This document shows, piece by piece, positions 44,432-56,860 of a stretch of DNA of 64,000 nt; the first letter of the stretch is position 1, and each line of letters begins with the position of its first letter. The DNA is from Miscanthus floridulus (lineage: Eukaryota > Streptophyta > Magnoliopsida > Poales > Poaceae): assembly GCF_019320115.1 (NCBI RefSeq), contig NC_089589.1, positions 20,742,749 to 20,806,748 on the forward strand, written 5' to 3'. A program made the position numbers and the translations under genes. The notes under the pieces were generated by a model, which searched no databases, was not told the DNA's origin, and saw only the letters and a list, made by a program, of their open reading frames with translations.

Positions 44432-46659
44432 TGGATCGAGAGTGGATGCATCTGTCCCGACCGGACAAGCGGTACATGCATGGCGTCAGCCAGTTTATCA
44501 CCGATGCCAAAGCCCATGCTAGGAATGGGAACCCTGTCTTCTTCCTATGCAAAGATTGCAAGAATCATAGGAACTTTCGTCAAATTGAGTCTATACGATC
44601 GCACTTGATTACCAGGGGGTTCATGCCAAACTATACGATATGGACTATGCATGGTGAGGTTGATGTGAATGTTCTGCAGGGAAACGATGATGATGTGGAC
44701 ATGCCTGACGTAGCCATCCACGATGCTGACGAGGAACCCGGTGTCAACACGGAACCTATGGCCACAGTTAATAATGTGTTTAGGAATACGCTAGCTGACG
44801 ACACCGAGGATAACGACGGCATTTCTCAGCTGCTACGTAATGTAGAGACCGGATGTCTTAGTGAAAGATAGCCGAGAAAGCTAGAGAAAATTAGACAAGA
44901 TGGCAAAACACCATTGTATAGGAATTGTCCAATGAGTAAACTGGAAGCCGACATCATGCTGTTAGAGTTCAAATCGATAAACGGATTGAACGATAAAGGC
45001 TTCGAACAGTTGTTAGGTATAATAAGGAAAGTGCTCCCAGAAAAAAATGAGTTGCCAGACAAGACATACTTGGCCAAGCAAATGATCTGCCCCATCGGCC
45101 TCGAGGTTGAAAACATCCACACGTGTTCCAATGATTGCATACTTGTACCATGGAGAAAAATACAAAGACTTGGACAAGTGCCCCAAGTGTGAAGCTCCAT
45201 GGTACAAGGAAGAGCCGTCAGATGAGGGTACCAAGACCAGAGGAGGTCCCGTAAAGGTCGTTTGGTATTTCCCTATAGCTCTCCGGGTGCATAGGCTGTT
45301 TGCATGTGCAAAGTCAGCCAAGCTATTGCGTTGGCATGGTGAAGAGTGTAAGAAAGATACAATGATGAGGCACCTCGCTGATGGGCATGACTGGAGGACT
45401 GTCAATACTATGTTCTATAAGGACATCGGTGGAGAGGTAAGGCACCTTTGGTTTGCATTGAGCACAGATGGGATGAATCCTTTCGACCAGGTTAGAAGCA
45501 ATCATAGCACCTACCAGTGACACTCTGTATATACAACCTTCCACCTTGGGTCTATGAAGCGGTCGTACATCCAGATGGCACTACTGATCCAAAGGCCAAG
45601 ACAACCTGGGAATGACATTGATGTGTTTCTGGAACCAGTGATCGATGAACTAGTGAAGATGTTTGAAAAGGGTGTGCCGGATGTTTGGGACGAGTACAAA
45701 AAGGAACATGTCATGATCAAGAGAGTACTTATCGCTACAATCACTGACCTGCCAGGTCGAGGTTCGTTGTCTGGAGAGAAGACAAAAGGCTATACTAGAT
45801 GTGTCGAGTGCTCGGACGACACCGATGCGGTAAACCTGTCAAATAACTCAAAGGTAGTTTATATGGGACACCATAGGTTCCTACCTAAGGATCACCCTTA
45901 CCGCAGGAACAAAAAAGATTTCAATGGCACTATTGAGAAACACTTAGCTCCAAAATATCGAGTCGGGCCTGCGATACTTCGAGAACTCAACAAACTGGAG
46001 GTTGTCCTTGGGAAGGGGACAATGCAGTAGCAGCGCCTGATGGGAGCGTTTGGAAGAAAAAATTGGTTTTCTGGAAACTACCTTACTGGCCATTTCTGAG
46101 TGTACGACACTGTCTTGATCCCATGCACATCACTAAAAATGTGTGCGCTAACACTCTTAACACATTGATGGACACCGGAGGGACATCGAAGGATTCACTA
46201 GCCACACGCCTAGACATGCAACACTTGGGAATCAGGAAGGAGCTGCATCCCGTGGAGCTAGAGAATGGCCAGTTCGAACTTCCGGTTGCATCATGGACAT
46301 TGAAGAAGGAAGAAAAGCGTCCGCTTATTTCTTTCTTCAATGAACTCAAAGTCCCGACAGGCTACTGTGCGAACCCGAAGAGGCTAGTGAACATGAGAGA
46401 ACTCAAGTTCAACTATGGCCCTATGAAGGCCCATAACTGTCATGTCATTATGACTCAGGTGCCCCCTATTGCCCTATGTGGTATCCTCACCCCAAAGGTC
46501 CGTGCCCCAATCATAAAGCTTTGCTCGTTCTTCAACACAATCTCAAAAAAGGTCATTGATGTGTCCACGCTAGAGCAGCTGCAGCGGGACATAGCCGAAA
46601 CTCTCGTTAGGCTTGAGATGCATTTCTCGCCGACTTCATCGATACAAGCGGATACATAA
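44432..46659 (+). pseudogene. TNP2-type transposase of CACTA element 2
   Basis: It starts MDREWMHLSRPDKRYM with the transposase-associated N-terminal domain (CKDCKNHRNF as Cys/His block; HLITRGFMPNY). The TNP2 domain follows (CPKCEAPWY near 45190; LWFALSTDGMNPF near 45450; PGNDIDVFLEPVIDEL near 45610; LDPMHITKNVCANTL near 46110) and then a DUF4218-like C-terminal part up to 46659. Breaks: TAG at 44869, a frame slip near 45150, TGA at 45518, TAG at 46028 and a frame change near 46060. The C-terminal third found in related proteins is missing. It belongs to a different family from the transposases of elements 1 and 3. Confidence 0.92.
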
Positions 46660-46875
46660 TCCGTGACATCAATTACCATATATGGCTATAGAGGCATGTT
46701 AGTGTGCGTGGCTCGATCGATCCCAGCAGTGATTCCAATAGTAATTAATGTTTATTTAGCTAGGTTTTCAAGGTCGTAGTTTAATTGGGTTCTAATTTTA
46801 ATATGTATGGCTTTGTGTGTTTAATTATTGTCATGCATGTAATTCGTGTAACATTTGTTGGGCGACTAGAAATAT

Positions 46876-48296
46876 ACATTCCGATGTCGTATTGGTCTCA
46901 AAATTATTCTCAGGCTTGCATGTGCCACGTGTGAAGGAAACACCAAGTTTGGGATTTTCCGGAGATGGTTTGCTACTTTCTGAGGTTTAATTGAATTTCT
47001 GCGCGACGACACCTATTAATTATAGGTTGAACTGAGTCTACCCATGAAAAGATTCGGAATGGTGCCAAACTATTACACAGGCTCTAATGTGGCCTAGGAA
47101 TAAGAATTTTGTGGAGGTGGATGCAAAAATCTATAGGGACCAAGATAAAATTCACCCTCTTTTGTCTGATTCAGCACACAGAAACATATAATAAATAAAA
47201 AATGATCAGAAAAACCTAAGATCCTGTGTGGGATCTTAATTTGGGTGTACATGCTTGCCAAAAAAATTTCAAGCCATTTTGACATAGGCGGAGTATACAT
47301 GCTTCACAGAGGTACATTTGCCTTTTCATCGAACCATGACTATACACATAGGTTATTAAGGTTTCTGTGATTCATACGCATTCCAGTAGTCGTATTGGTC
47401 TCAAAATTATTCTCAGGCTTGCACGTGCCACGTGTGAAGGAAACACCAAGTTTGGGATTTTTCAGGAGATGGTTTGCTACTTTCTGAGGTTTAATTGAAT
47501 TTCCACGCAACGACACAGATTAATTATAGGTTGAACTGAGTCTACCCACGAAAAGATCCAGAATGGTGCCAAACTTTTACACAGGCTCTAATGTGCCCTA
47601 GGAATAAGAATTTTGTGGAGGTGGATGAAAAAATCTATAGGGACCAAGATGAAATTCACCCTCTTTTGTCTCATTCAGCACATAGAAAAATATAATAAAT
47701 AAAAAAATGATCAGAAAAACCTAAGATCCTGTGTGGGGATCTTAATTTGGGTGTACATGCTTGCCAAAAAATTTCAAGTCATTTCGACATAGGCAGAGTA
47801 TACATGCTTCACAGAGGTACATTTGCCTTTTCATCGAACCATGACTATACACATATAGTTATCAAGGTTTCTGTGGTTCATACGCATTTCGGTGTCGTAT
47901 TGGTCTCAAACTTTTTTTAGGCTTGCACGTGCCACGTGCGAAGGAAACACCTAGTTTGGGATTTTTCGGAGATGGTTTGCTACTTTCTGATGTTTAATTG
48001 AATTTCCGCGTGACGACACCGATTAATTATAAGTTGAACTGAGTCTACCACGAAAAGATCCAGGAATGGTGCCAAACTTTTACATAGGCTCTAATGTGCC
48101 CTAGGGATAAGAATTTTGTAGAGGTGAATGAAAAAAATCTATAGGGTCCAAGATGAAATTCACCCTCTTTTGTCCTCATTCAGCACACAAAAAATATAAT
48201 AAATAAAAAAATGATTAGAAAAAGCTATGATCCTTTGTGAGATCTTAATTTGGGTGTACAAGCTTGCCAAAAAAATTTCAAGCCATTTCGACATAG
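46876..48296. repeat. Tandem repeat, ~504-bp monomer, about 2.8 copies
   Basis: GTCGTATTGGTCTC recurs at 46886, 47389 and 47894, giving periods of 503 and 505. Each unit holds the same run of landmarks (CACGTG-containing GCCACGTGTGAAGGAAACACC, GGTTTGCTACTTTCTGA, a TTAATTATA block, GGGTGTACATGCTTGCC). The third unit is cut short near 48296. No coding content. The array follows the transposase gene of CACTA element 2. Confidence 0.92.
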
Positions 48297-48349
48297 GAAT
48301 ACACTTCTATTTATTCAGTATATAAAAGAATTTTTTTAATATATATAAA

Positions 48350-48445
48350 CATCACTGTCGGTTTCAAAAAATCGGCAGTGATGAGAAGAAATCGACAGTG
48401 ATCCTAGTTATCACTGTCCGTTTATTTTGGAAAACCGACAGTGAT
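48350..48445. repeat. Internal copy of CACTA element 2 end repeats
   Basis: Four ATCACTGTCGGTTT/AATCGGCAGTGAT-type sites lie far from either end of element 2, beside the insertion point of element 3. They resemble the array of an element end that has lost its TAGTG terminus. Confidence 0.75.
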
Positions 48446-49315
48446 ATATAAAAATGAAAAAAAATGTGCCAGCCCTCACTACGGGAGACACGCTCCTTGC
48501 TGAGTGCTCGGAGCTTCGCCGAGTGTCGAAACACGGACACTCGGCAAAGAGACAGTTTGCCAAGTGCCGCACTCGGCAAAGCCAGGCACTCGGCAAAGGC
48601 CGTCTTTGCCGAGTGTCAAACACTCGGCAAAGAGTGACACTCGGTAAACGTCATCTTTGCCGAGTGTAAGGCACTCGGCAAAGAACAACCCTCGGCAAAA
48701 TACCTCATACGACGCCGGTGGCCCCTCCGTCATCCTTTGCCGAGTGCTGGCCGTTAGCACTCGGCAAACGTGCTGTCTTTGCCGAGTGCTGCAAGCCTGG
48801 CACTCGGCAAAGAGGTTCCTTTGCCGAGTTCCAATTGCGACACTCTGCAAAGTATTTTTATTTTTTTTATTTTTGTTTTCAAATTTTTTCTGTGGCATTT
48901 ATACAGTACCTAAAAGCACATGTTCCAATTTGGAACTTTTCTATGACTTTTTGGTATATTTTTTAATTTTTTATGTTTACTTGAATTTTTCTCGAAAAGT
49001 AAATTTGAACTGCAGGTGCATGAAATATTAGAATTTAGCGTTTCAAAAAATGGTATTCATGTTTTTGAGTGTATTTTGAGGCCATGTGCAGGGACATTCG
49101 TGAAATTTCGAACATATGTTTCACGAAACATGACCACCAACTTGTTAAAAAAGTGTTTTTTAATTATACAAAATGCAAACGAAGTCCGAAAACCACAAAA
49201 CTTGTCGAGATGTCGTGTCATCGCATGTAGAGGTTGTGGTAAAAAATTTAGAAGTTTCCGAGCAAGTTATGATGTACGATGCCTAAAACCCAGACATCTC
49301 CACATGTGAGTGATC

Positions 49316-49800
49316 ACCAACACTGCCCCGGCCCCGCTCCGCCACCGCAGCCAACCGTCCCTGCCCCGGCCCCGCTCCGCCATCGGACCGCCGCCGCAGC
49401 CCCGGCCCCGACCCAGCCCCGCTCCGCCGCCGCAGTCAACCGTCCCTGCCCCGGCCCCGCTCCGCCATCAGACCGCGGCCGCAGCCCCGGCCCCGCTCCG
49501 ACGCCATAGCCAGCCGGCCCCGCCCCGGCGCCGCTCGGCCGCCGCAGCCGGCCCCGCCCCGGCCTCAACTTGGCGTCGCTCGGCCACCATAGCCGGCCCC
49601 ACCCCAGCCCCGCTCCGCCGCCGGTGGTGCCCTGCCCGGCTGCCCCTCGCCCCTGACCCATCAGAGTGGAGGAGAGGAGGAGCAGGGGAGCAGAGGAGAG
49701 AAGGGAGGTGGAGGAGAGGAGAAGGGAGAAGGAAGAAGGAGAAGGGGGGAGAAGGAGAAGGGAGGAGGAAGGAGAAGGGAGGAGGAGGAGCCTCGGCCAC
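49316..49800. repeat. GC-rich minisatellite and GGA-rich tract
   Basis: Repeats of CCCGGCCCCGCTCCGCC-type units run from 49325 to about 49640. A GAGGAG/GGAGAAGG purine tract follows (49668-49790). It is equivalent to 33395-33560 in element 1. Open frames here, on both strands, follow from composition. Confidence 0.8.
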
Positions 49801-49894
49801 CGGCCACGCCCCTCGCCGTTTGTTCCCGCCGTCGTCCCCGCCCCTCGCTGGAGACGAAGGTGACCCCGGCACCGCGTCGCCCGACTCCACCGCC

Positions 49895-50240
49895 ACCCAA
49901 GGTATAAAGCCCCCCGGTTGTCGGCCTTCGTGCCTTGTATGTCATTGACGGCCTTCGTGCCATATGTGGATGTGTGGGCCTTCGTGCCATATGTGGATGT
50001 GTGGGCCTTCGTGCCGTATATATGCTATCAACCATCGTGCCGGCTTTTTTCTTGCAGGTTTTGGAAACCTCCCCGTATAGGGGAGGTTCTGCCGAAATTT
50101 TTAACTTATAGTATTATAATTCTTCTTTTGCAGAGCAGGACCCATCGAAGGGGACCCAAAGTACGTAGGCGACCTTGATCGTCTTCGTCGGCGCTGCGGT
50201 CCTGCCTGCACGGCGTCGCTTCGCCACTGCCCCGCTAGCC
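49895..50240 (+). other. Leader region with short repeats, CACTA element 3
   Basis: Repeats of GGCCTTCGTGCCATATGTGGATGTGT occur near 49940-50010. A small palindrome CCTCCCCGTATAGGGGAGG lies at about 50070-50088. GTA/AG sites suggest a spliced 5' leader of the transposase transcript. Element 1 has the equivalent at 33870-34080. Confidence 0.5.
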
Positions 50241-50451
50241 TGACTCCACTGCCACACTAGGTATGAATAACCTCTCTTCCTTATCGTTGTCGTAGATCGG
50301 TATAACCTAGTTAGGCATCTACTGTTCGAAACATATATAGTTGGAGGTATGCGGATCTTCGCATATCTAAGACCGTATCTGTTTCAGATTGTCCACTTTT
50401 TTGGACAGCCCACGGATGCATAGATGGGGTAGTTTTCATGTTCGGCTTCTA

Positions 50452-50564
50452 TCCGAGACAGAGTTTCGGCACCACCTCCCTGTTCTTCTCTGGATACACA
50501 CTCTCCCTTCCAGGACGTGTATCGGGAGAACAGCGGGGAGGTGCTGCCGAAATTCTATCTCGGA
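50452..50564. repeat. Imperfect hairpin with 48-bp arms
   Basis: The arms 50452-50499 (starting TCCGAGACAGAGTTTCGGC) and 50517-50564 (ending ATTCTATCTCGGA) pair with about ten mismatches around a 17-nt loop. The arm contains GGGGAGGTGCTGCCGAAAT, a motif also seen at 33892 and 50080. Length and shape are like a plant microRNA precursor or a very small nested inverted repeat. Element 1 lacks it because of its first deletion. Confidence 0.75.
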
Positions 50565-50701
50565 TCGGAGTAGAGCATGTAAACTAACCTCATCTATGCA
50601 TTCGCGGGTGGGATTAGGACCTATCCTCACCCATTAGACAGTAGGCACGTTGTTCAGATGCAATTGGTGGTTATATTACTCGCTCATGTATATGCTAGAG
50701 G

Positions 50702-53700
50702 ATGGATAACCGTGAGTGGATGTACACGGGCCGCCCAAGTCAGGCTGAAATCACCCCTGAATGGATGGACAAGACCGAGGGTTTCTTGAACCAAGCATTT
50801 GGCAAGGCAGCTAATGGAGCGAGAGACACATTTTGTCCCTGTAGCGAATGCGGAAACAGGAAAAGAAAAACAAGGAAGATCATGGGGGAACATCTTTGCA
50901 AGTATGGATTTACGCCAAACTATACCCGGTGGGTGTTCCATGGTGAAGCCCATTGTACTAGAGAGGAGGTGGTGAGACCACGCTTGGAGGCGTTTGATGC
51001 TGATGGCAGGGTAGCAGGATGGTTAGGTGACTTTCACGAAGCAACGTTCGCTGAAAGACCTACAGAGGAGGAGGAGAAGGAGGATGAGGAGGAGGAGCCA
51101 GAGCCAACCGAAAAGGCGTTCTACCAAATGTTGTCTTCGGCACAGAAGCTCCTACACGAGAAGGCAATGGTTTGTCAACTGGATGCCATTGGATGCCTAA
51201 TGGGGTTGAAGTCCTAGTACAACATGAGTCAAGCCTGCTTCGATGGTATGTTGGTAGTTATTGGTGGGCTGCTTCCGGAGGGTCATATTCTGCCGAGCAG
51301 CTTCTATTAGTCACAGAGACTCCTTCGTGCACTTAAGATGCCGTATGAGCAGATACATTGTTGTCCGAAGGGGTGCGTCCTATTTAGGAAAGATCACAAG
51401 GATGCAAAGTACTGTCCAAAGTGTAAATCCTCTAGGTATGTGGAGGTAGACAAAGGTGATGGCCAGAAGGAGCAGCTTGAGATCCCCATGAAAGTCCTAC
51501 GGCACCTTCCGATCATACCGAGGCTCCAACAGCTATTCATGACCGAGGAGTCTGCAAAACAGATGACATGGCACAAGAATGTCATTCGATACAATCCTGA
51601 CAAGATGGTACATCTAGCTGATGGTGAAGCATGGAAAAACTTTAATCACAGGCATCGTGACAAAGATCTTGGGGCCCATAATGTACGTGTTGCACTGGCA
51701 ACAGATGGGTTCAATCCTTATGGAATGATGTCGGCCCCATACACTTGTTGGCCCGTGTTCGCTATCCCCCTCAATCTCCCCTCGGTGTCCTCCTTCAACG
51801 GCAAAACATATTCTTGATGTTGGTAATTCCTGGACACCCGGGAAACAAAATGGGTGTGTACATGGAGCCTGTTTATGATGAATTGATCAGTGCTTGGAAT
51901 GAAGGGGTATGGACTTACGACCGAGCTACAAAGAAAAACTTTAAAATGTATGTTTGGTACCAGTACTCCATGCATGACTTCCTGGCGTATGGGATATTCA
52001 GCGCCTAGTGTGTCCACGGGAAGTTCCCATGCCCGGTATGCAAGACAACACTAGAGTTCATTTGGTTGAAGAAGGGTGGCAAGTTTTCGTCGTTCGACAA
52101 GCATCGACAGTTCCTCCCTCTTAACCATGCATTCAGACAAGACACCAAGAACTTCACGAAAGGTGTCAAGGTGACTGACCCTAAACCTCAAAAGATGACT
52201 GGTGCCTAGGTTCATGCTCAGATAGATGCTCTCGTGGTCAATCCATAGAAAGATAGTCGGAAGAAAGATAATCCAAAGAAAGATTGCTTTGTGGGATATG
52301 GTGTCGAACATATGTGGACTCATAAGTCTGGCTTGGAGAGGCTTCCCTATTTTGATGACCTTCTCCTTCCACATAATATAGATGTAATGCACACTAAGAA
52401 GAATGTCGTCGAAGCACTTTGGGCAACACTCATGGACATTCCTGACAAGACAAAGGACAACCCTAAGGCCAGAGTGGACCTGGCAACGCTATGCGATAGA
52501 CCAAAGCTAGAGATGCTGCCTCCAAGAGACGGCAAGCCATGGAAAAGGCCTAAGGCCGATTATGTCTTAGAAAAGAAGCACAGGATGGAAGTGATACAAT
52601 GGATGCAGACGTTAAAGTTCCCGGATGGGTATGCAGCGAATCTGAGGAGGGGAGCGAACCCAGAGACTGGCCGAGTCTTAGGGATGAAGAGTCATGACTA
52701 CCACATATGGATTGAGCGGCTTCTACCATCAATGGTTCGAGGCTACGTCCCTGAGAATGTCTGGAAGGTGCTGGCAGAGTTGAGCTTTTTCTTCCGCCAG
52801 CTTTGTGCCAAGGAGGTATCTGTGAAAGTGGTTGAGGAGTTGGAAAAAGCGGCACCTCTGTTGCTCTATAAGTTGGAGAAGATCTTTCCACCTAGCTTTT
52901 TCTTGTCGATGCAGCATTTGATTTTGCACCTCCCGTCCGAGGCACGAATGGGGGGGCCCGTGCAGAACCATTGCTGCTATCCAATCGAGAGATGTCTAAA
53001 GACTATTCGCAAGAAATGTGGAAACAAAGGCAGGATTGAGGCTTCCATTGCTGAGGCATTCATTCATGAGGAGGTGTCAAACTTCACAACAACATACTAT
53101 AATGTGAACCTTCCTAGCATGCATAATCCACCCGCTCGGTACAACGAGGATGAAAATGAATTGACCCTTAGCCTTTTCAAAGGGCCACGCGGGAGAGCAA
53201 GTGGAGCGACCACAAAGACCTTGAGCTATGAAGAGTGGCTCAAGATCATGCTCTACGTGTTGACCAACCTTGACGAAGTGGAAACGTATCTACGGTAAGT
53301 TCTCAATGAACTTGTTACATACTCCGTAACTTTTGTACATCCAACAACATTGTTCCTTGTTGGTGCAGAGAATTTTTTGATGAATCCTGGCACCATTCAA
53401 GGCCACCTTCTGACCATGAACGAGAGACCCTTCTTCAACATGGTTTGCCTGATTTCATTACATGGTTCCAAAAAAGGTACCGGCCAACTTAGCTCTTACT
53501 AAGTTTGACGTTCCAAGTTGCCTGATTTCATTTCTCTCCTGCTTGAACTTGCAGTGCCAAAGAGATGTGTCTATAAGTGTTGAATTACAATAGGTGGCCA
53601 ATGGCTTTGACTATAAGGTCTTGTCATTTAACGCTTATGACGTGAATGGATATCGCTTCCACACAACAAGGTACGAGCAGAGTCGTCCCAATCCAAGGAC

Positions 53701-54337
53701 CACGAATACCAGAGTATTTACGCTGGGCACTGATCAGGAGGAGTATTATGGGACAGTTGAAGAAATATACGAGCTTGACTACCATGGTTCCAAAGCACTT
53801 AATCCTGTCATATTCAAATGCTAGTGGTTTGATCCTGTAGTATCCAGAAAGTCCCATCAACTTGGGATAGTCAAAACTCGACAGGATTTCTTCTATCCAG
53901 GAGAAGATGTCTATATTGTGGCTCAATAAGCCACACAAGTTTATTATTGTCCATATGCTTGCAAAACCGACCCACGTCTTCAGGGTTGGTATATTGTGCA
54001 CAAGGTATCACCACACGGTAGATTACCTTGCCCAAACCCTGATGATTACAACTTGAACCCAAACACGCATGATGGAGAGTTCTATCAACAAGAAGAGGGG
54101 CTACTAGGGATGCTTGAGATAGACTTAACTGGAGAGATCGAAATGGAAGCAGATGAGGAATGGGTTGTTGACGAGGACGCTGCAAATGAGGTGCATGATC
54201 CGAAGGACTTGGAAATGCTTGACGGACTACGACTAGGCAATGACAACGATGAGGATGAGGCTGTTGAGGATTTGGACAATCTTGATAGTGATGACGATAC
54301 CTATCGTCCAGATAATCCCGATCATGAAGAATATTAG
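50702..54337 (+). pseudogene. TNP2-type transposase gene of CACTA element 3
   Basis: The start MDNREWMYTGRPSQAEI opens the transposase-associated domain (CPCSECGNRKRK; YGFTPNYTRWVFHGE). An acidic Glu-rich stretch follows, then the TNP2 domain (CPKGCVLF, YCPKC; NVRVALATDGFNPYG near 51690; IPGHPGNKMGVYMEPVYDEL; NIDVMHTKKNVVEALW near 52380). A long open stretch 52291-53298 covers the DUF4218 region (YPIERCLKTIRKKC). Introns at 53296-53367 and 53477-53590 have GT/AG-like ends. A DUF4216-like part follows (VYYCPYACKTDPRLQGW) with an acidic tail to 54337. Stops include TAG at 51215, 51308, 52006 and 52208 and TGA near 51816. Full length, but inactive. Confidence 0.93.
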
Positions 54338-54450
54338 AAATACATGTAATACTATGTTATTTTGTAATTACATTTTCTTTATTTTTCATCTCTTACTAAG
54401 TACGTCTCGTTTATCTGTACTTACTGGTTTACTCTTTTTAATTGCAGGTG

Positions 54451-56860
54451 ATGGGGCCCACTAGGAGGAGCTACCCCTTGGTTTACGCCAACCGGAGGGA
54501 CATGGCAGCAGCTGAGGAGGCGGAGGCGTCAGAGAGGCCGAGGAGGCCAAGAGGCAGGCCCAGGCGGGAGCCATTGACTGACCACGGGCGCAGCTCCTCA
54601 TGCAACCCTGTGCACGACGACGACCTTTAGCACACGGTGGACGGGGATGGGGGTCCACGGACGGAGGATGAGGAGGCAGTTCTAGCGACGGAGGACGAGG
54701 AGGCGGCGACGGTAGGGGGTTCCACTTCCTCTGGTACGTCGAAGCCCTACCAGCGAGGTCCCGCAAAGCTCCCGAAGCGATCGATACCTGTTGAGAGGCG
54801 CCCACTGATTGCACCCGAGGGTGATAAGTAAGTAACTTCATATGTTCTTCATTTGATATGTTGAAAAATCATAATAACAACTAATAACTATTGTGGACCA
54901 CTTGTGTAGGAACTGGGTGCTTGTGGACTAGGCGGCCCCGGCACGCAATGTGAATGTCATCCGGAGACTTCTATGCAAGGAACACTTCCTTGGCCTAGTT
55001 AGGAAAGGAGATTAGGATTGGGAGCCGGCCTGGACGTTCGACCACTATGCCCTCATGCAGGATGCTCCAGATCATAATGGCATCCGCTGTAGAAACAAGG
55101 CAGATCGGGTGATTAGGGAGTTGTGGGTAAGTCTTTCTTGCACTACATTCCTCAATTCCTTGCATTCATTGGACATTCTTGAAATAAAATAATGGATACC
55201 TCGTGTCTTTATGCGGGACTTCTTCAAAATCCAGGAGGGACAGGAGGAAAGTGCGTATCAGGTGGCTTACGCTTCCTATAAAAGGCGTGTCATGGACTTG
55301 CACTACGAGTCCCGCATCCAGGCCCACATAGACTACAACGCCAAGTTCCTACTCAGGCGTGTCAACAAAGAGGAGGCAAGATGGATGACGCTGATAAGGG
55401 AGCAGTACATACAGGTAAATATAAAACATGAATATTCATTTCTTTTGAGATTAAGTATGCCTAATTTGATCTTCTGATATGTCGTCGACTTGATGTCCTG
55501 TAGGCGATTCCAAGCTGGTGCGCCACCCACCCCGATTGTTGGGAATATATTGTGGACACCTGGTTGGACGGGGACTGGCAGAAGAAGCACAAGGAGGCCT
55601 GTGACAGGCATTTGTAGATGCCAGGTGTACCTCACCATCAGGGCAGCCATAGCCTTAGCAAATATGCAAAGGCATATGTTAGTCTCTGCCATTGCTCTAA
55701 TCTAGCCACGCTCAATTCTGCATCATTTCTAACCACATGTTGTTGTCTTTCTTGTAGTCGAATGCACACGGTGGCCAGCCAGTTGGTCAACTCAAGGCAT
55801 ATGCTCTGGCTCACATGGGCAAGGCAACGACTGACATCGAGTACGACCTAGATGCCCCGGTTTAGGCGTACACCAACTCCAGCGTCCACACCCACCTCTC
55901 TTCGTACACGGAGGTGGCAAGGTCAATCCATGGGCCAGGCTACGATCCGAGAACCGAGGAGCACCTTGATCCTCAGCTTGTGATGAGGGTAGAGCAAGGC
56001 AAGAAGCATGGGCGGTTCTGGATTGGCGACGGCGTCCTCGACACGACCTCTACTCCTCCTCTCCACCAGCTCCGAGCATCGAGCAAGAGCTCAAGTGTGC
56101 CCATACGCCAACGGCCGACCGCGGTGTCGGCACTCCAGGTAAGCATTCCTGTTTCATTCGTTGTTCTTTGACTTTTACATACCTTACCTATGCATTATTG
56201 AAACATTGGGGTCAAATGCTGTAGGCCTAGGTGCAGGAACTGCAGGCCGAGCAGGAGGTCGAGCGGTAAAGGCTACAGGCTTTGGAGGCCCAGCGGGAGC
56301 AAGATCAGCGGCAGATGGCCGAGATGATCAAGTTCATGCAGCAAATTGGCCAGCAATAAGGTTGGGCGATCCCACAGATGCTGCTTGCTCTAGATCCACC
56401 TCCACAACGTCCTGATTCTACCCCGGTGAGTATAAGTACAAAGTTTTACTTTCTATGCTAAAACTTAGAGAAACCTAGTGGTGGTGGTGGTGGTGGTGTG
56501 GTGGTCAGGTGGTGGTGGTGGTGTGGTGTTGGTGGTGGTGGTCACGGTGTTGTGGTGCTCATGGTGGTGGTGGTGGTGTGGTGGTGGTGGTGGTGGTGGT
56601 CATGATGGTGATGTGGTGATGGTGGTGTGGTGGTGGTGGTGGTGAAGTGTTGGTGGTGAAGTGTTTGGTGATGGCGGTGATGTGGTGGTGGTGGTGGTGG
56701 TAGTGGCGGATATTTATCTTGCATATTTATCTATTCTCTTGTCGCTCACGTGCAATCTCTTCTATTTTGTGTAGCATCAATCAGGGGGCGGCGTCGAACC
56801 ACCTCGGAGGGTCGCCGGGATCGCACTTTGGGCCATCCCAACCCGGACCATCGCCGTGAG
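54451..56860 (+). pseudogene. Second gene of CACTA element 3 (TnpA-like), degraded
   Basis: Exon-like pieces with GT/AG borders: 54451-54830 (start MGPTRRSYPLVYANRRDM, Arg/Pro- and Glu-rich), 54911-55128 (NVIRRLLCKEHFLGLVR), 55211-55413 (YQVAYASYKRRVMDLHYESR), 55504-55620, 55758-56139 (SYTEVARSIHGPGYDPRTE), 56226-56425 (a Gln/Glu-rich coiled-coil-like stretch) and a last piece near 56775. This layout matches the second frame of En/Spm-like elements, whose product binds the end repeats. TAG codons interrupt at 54628, 54928, 55013, 55615, 55863 and elsewhere. The assignment is by position and general layout. Confidence 0.6.
56478..56705. repeat. (TGG)n microsatellite
   Basis: About 230 bp of GGTGGTGGT-type repeat with TGTGG interruptions, lying in an intron-like position of the second CACTA element 3 gene. 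His/Thr-rich frames on the opposite strand are artefacts. Confidence 0.9.

Noticed and set aside
49310..49948. Apparent 212-residue Pro-rich protein
   Set aside because: It follows a GC minisatellite and purine tract in the leader of CACTA element 3, with no start context or domain.
56542..56724. His/Thr-rich minus-strand frame
   Set aside because: It is the translation of a (TGG)n/(CCA)n microsatellite.
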